Assembly (NCBI GenBank): GCA_023406965.1
Contig: JAEXTI010000379.1
Location: 1-6,693, forward strand
DNA from: Chloroflexota bacterium
Lineage (GTDB): Bacteria; Chloroflexota; Anaerolineae; Anaerolineales; Anaerolineaceae
Length of the DNA: 6,693 nt
Reading direction: 5' to 3'
Below, piece by piece: positions 5,081 through 6,693 of the stretch. Each line of letters begins with the position of its first letter. Position 1 is the first letter of the stretch. The position numbers and the translations under genes are program-made. The notes under the pieces are model-generated. The model saw nothing but the letters and a program-made list of their open reading frames with translations. It ran no database searches and was not told where the DNA came from.

Positions 5081-6693
5081 TTATTTTTGCCTGAGTGTCA
5101 GGCTTTCATAAAGCTGCTGCAATTCTGCCTGCGGATCAACCCCCAATTCACTCCGCAAGGTTTTGCACAGGCGCACATAAATCTTGCGCGCACCCGAAGG
5201 ATTGTTCATCCCCACATAAGCCCGCATCACTACCGCCGCCCCCTCTTCATTCCACGGGTCGCGTGCCAACAACCGCGTAGCAAAATCCAGGGCCGCGTCC
5301 CAATTCTTTAGAGTCAGTTCCTCTCGAGCCAATTCCAGTAACACGCGGGAATAAAGGTCGCCCAACCGTTCCCGCCAGGCCACGGCCCAATCCGCAGAGC
5401 GTGCATCCGCCAGGAAATCCCCCCGGTAAAGCGCGTGGGCCCGCTCCCAATCGCGCGCACGCGCCGCCTCCTCAAACTCCAGACAATCAACCGTCGAACC
5501 CGCCGGGAGGTATAACCGCAAGCAGCCATCCGCCATGGCCAGGTAGCGCGAGGGGAAACGCCGGTCGGGCAGTTCTGCCTCCAGCACCCGCCGTAAGGTG
5601 GACGAAGCGTGATACACCAGGTTCCGCGCCGCTTCCAGGTCGCTTTCCGGGGCCAAAGCCTCGGCGGCAGCCTCGTCGGTCAGCGCATGCTCCGGCGCCA
5701 GGGCCAGCAGCGCCAGCAGTTCTCCCGCCCGGCGCTGGCGCAGATCGCGCGCAGGCAACAGCCGTTCGCCGCGCCACACCTGCATAGCTCCCAGCACATG
5801 AATGCGCAGCGGCTCAGCAGGCACCCGCCCCAATTGGTCGATCAAAGCTTCGCCAGCCGCTACCAAAACCTTGTCGCCGCTTTCCAGGCATGCGTTCACC
5901 AATGGGTAAGTCCAGTCTCGCTCCAATTCAAAGAGGAACCCATACCCGTTCTTTTGAATGAAAGTGATGTTTGCCAGCAAATTTACTCGGCTCTCCTCGT
6001 CCAGGCAGACCCGCCCCTCAGCCTCCTTGACGCAGCGCTCGACCAGCAGCGCGGCCAACCCCAACCGGGCGCGAGCCAAGTCGTAGTTCAAATCGAGCGG
6101 AGCCAGGATTTGTTCAGCTTTAACCAAATGAGCCTCCGCTGCCGCCAAATCACCACAGGCCCATTCCGCCCGCCCCATCTCTATATGGGCCATCCCTTTC
6201 ATATGGTGGTACCCCACCCGGTCGGCAAGCGTCAACGCATCTTGAGCCCAATGCCGCGCCGACGATCCATCCCCCGTCAGCCGGCTCAATCGGCTCAGTG
6301 CACTCCGAACACTCATGGTCAGACTCGGATCGCCGCAGTCCTCGGCAATCGAGCGGCACTTCTCGTAGTGAGCCGCTGCTTCTTGAAACCGCTCCTGATC
6401 CGTCGCCAGGTTCGCCAGGGTATGGTAATAATACCCTTCGCCAACCGACCCCGGTTGCATCACCGGGCGCAACTGTTCCAGGGTCGCGTAAGCGTTGGCT
6501 CGTTGGTTGGTCAGCCAATATACCCAGGCCATCGTCACCAGCGGCCCCCACCGGTACTCAACCAACCCTTGCGCATCCATAATGCGCAGCGCTTCTTGAT
6601 CGGTCGCCAGGGCCAGGTTGAACTGCCCTCTGGGCATATAGATTCCCGCCGAAAGATTATGCAGCGCGCGCACCCTCAGCCGGTAGCTGCCCA
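5081..6693 (-). CDS. TPR / winged-helix / BTAD (SARP-like) transcriptional regulator, N-terminus outside window
   Basis: Only the C-terminal part (about 537 codons) is present. The frame stays open to the right edge, reading GSYRLRVRALHNL, so the GTG at 6673 is unlikely to be the real start. Counting from that GTG, residues 1-285 are helical TPR-like repeats of the MalT type (for example AAAHYEKCRSIAED at 99-112 and LAAAEAHLVKAEQIL at 176-190). Residues about 289-390 form a SARP/OmpR-type winged helix: IHVLGAMQVWRGERLL, then a basic RQRRAGELLALLAL helix and a recognition-helix region AARNLVYHASSTLRRVLE. Residues about 395-528 are the bacterial transcriptional activation domain (BTAD): LYRGDFLAD, EEGAAVVMRAYVGM, and the hallmark ending RSELGVDPQAELQQLYESL. 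Such proteins usually have an N-terminal AAA/STAND ATPase that senses a ligand, which I expect beyond the edge. It is probably a transcription activator. The gene is GC-rich (45 of 60 bases at 5701-5760) compared with the beta-helix gene. Confidence 0.85.
   Translation of the reverse strand, partial: GSYRLRVRALHNLSAGIYMPRGQFNLALATDQEALRIMDAQGLVEYRWGPLVTMAWVYWLTNQRANAYATLEQLRPVMQPGSVGEGYYYHTLANLATDQERFQEAAAHYEKCRSIAEDCGDPSLTMSVRSALSRLSRLTGDGSSARHWAQDALTLADRVGYHHMKGMAHIEMGRAEWACGDLAAAEAHLVKAEQILAPLDLNYDLARARLGLAALLVERCVKEAEGRVCLDEESRVNLLANITFIQKNGYGFLFELERDWTYPLVNACLESGDKVLVAAGEALIDQLGRVPAEPLRIHVLGAMQVWRGERLLPARDLRQRRAGELLALLALAPEHALTDEAAAEALAPESDLEAARNLVYHASSTLRRVLEAELPDRRFPSRYLAMADGCLRLYLPAGSTVDCLEFEEAARARDWERAHALYRGDFLADARSADWAVAWRERLGDLYSRVLLELAREELTLKNWDAALDFATRLLARDPWNEEGAAVVMRAYVGMNNPSGARKIYVRLCKTLRSELGVDPQAELQQLYESLTLRQK

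Noticed and set aside
5089..5103. Perfect hairpin GCCTGA-GTG-TCAGGC at the end of the regulator gene as a terminator
   Set aside because: It lies within the last codons and is followed on the minus strand by an A-run. The T7 run (5065-5071) is about 17 nt away, so it is not an intrinsic terminator. Effects on stability cannot be excluded.
5401..5787. Plus- and minus-strand overlapping frames in the GC-rich part of the regulator gene
   Set aside because: Pro/Ala/Arg-rich translations in alternative frames are typical shadows of a GC-rich coding region. The winged-helix and BTAD motifs identify the true frame.
6671..6673. GTG as the true start of the regulator
   Set aside because: The frame is open through the window edge with TPR-compatible sequence (YRLRVRALHNL) and no ribosome binding site. 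A protein of this class needs a longer N-terminal part.
1..6693. CRISPR array, tRNA, insertion sequence or phage attachment site
   Set aside because: There are no regularly spaced identical repeats outside the coding rungs, no cloverleaf-compatible segment in the gaps, and no transposase, integrase or terminal inverted repeats were seen.

Overview
The window looks like chromosomal DNA of a Chloroflexota bacterium, probably of the Anaerolineae/Caldilineae type. I infer this from three things: a large regulator with TPRs first and a BTAD domain at its C-terminus; a small protein beginning MRTYQLLVLRLMVDPDE, which resembles short uncharacterised proteins of that phylum; and a large secreted beta-helix protein ending in VFLPLLMR, a type of C-terminal tail I associate with exported Chloroflexota proteins. 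No database search was possible, so the phylum is an inference.

Layout. Positions 1-164 are a non-coding leader. It is followed on the plus strand by a complete 312-residue AEC (auxin efflux carrier) family membrane transporter (165-1103). A strong hairpin (1109-1138) lies in the 55-bp gap between this gene and the convergent minus-strand genes. On the minus strand, in transcription order, are: the 3' part of a TPR / winged-helix / BTAD (SARP-like) transcriptional regulator running off the right edge (5081-6693); a 69-residue small protein (4804-5013); and a 1205-residue secreted multidomain protein (1159-4776). The last consists of a signal peptide, a right-handed parallel beta-helix, a choice-of-anchor-Q-like end, Ig-like and carboxypeptidase-regulatory-like beta domains, a cupredoxin-like domain without a visible copper site, and a short LPLLMR tail.

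How the genes may work together. The three minus-strand genes are head-to-tail with gaps of 67 and 27 bp, so they could be one transcription unit. The 67-bp gap, however, carries what looks like its own promoter: an extended -10 (TGC-TATAGT) placed so that transcription would begin at or next to the ATG of the small protein, which would make a leaderless message. Just upstream is an exact heptamer direct repeat (TTTGGCA, 4-bp spacer, TTTGGCA; period 11 bp). This is the operator geometry described for SARP regulators, and the adjacent gene encodes a SARP-like DNA-binding domain. My working model is that the regulator activates the small-protein / beta-helix-protein pair through this site. The transporter is convergent and probably independent.

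No tRNA, rRNA, CRISPR array, insertion sequence or attachment site was seen. No stretch over 300 bases lacks a gene.
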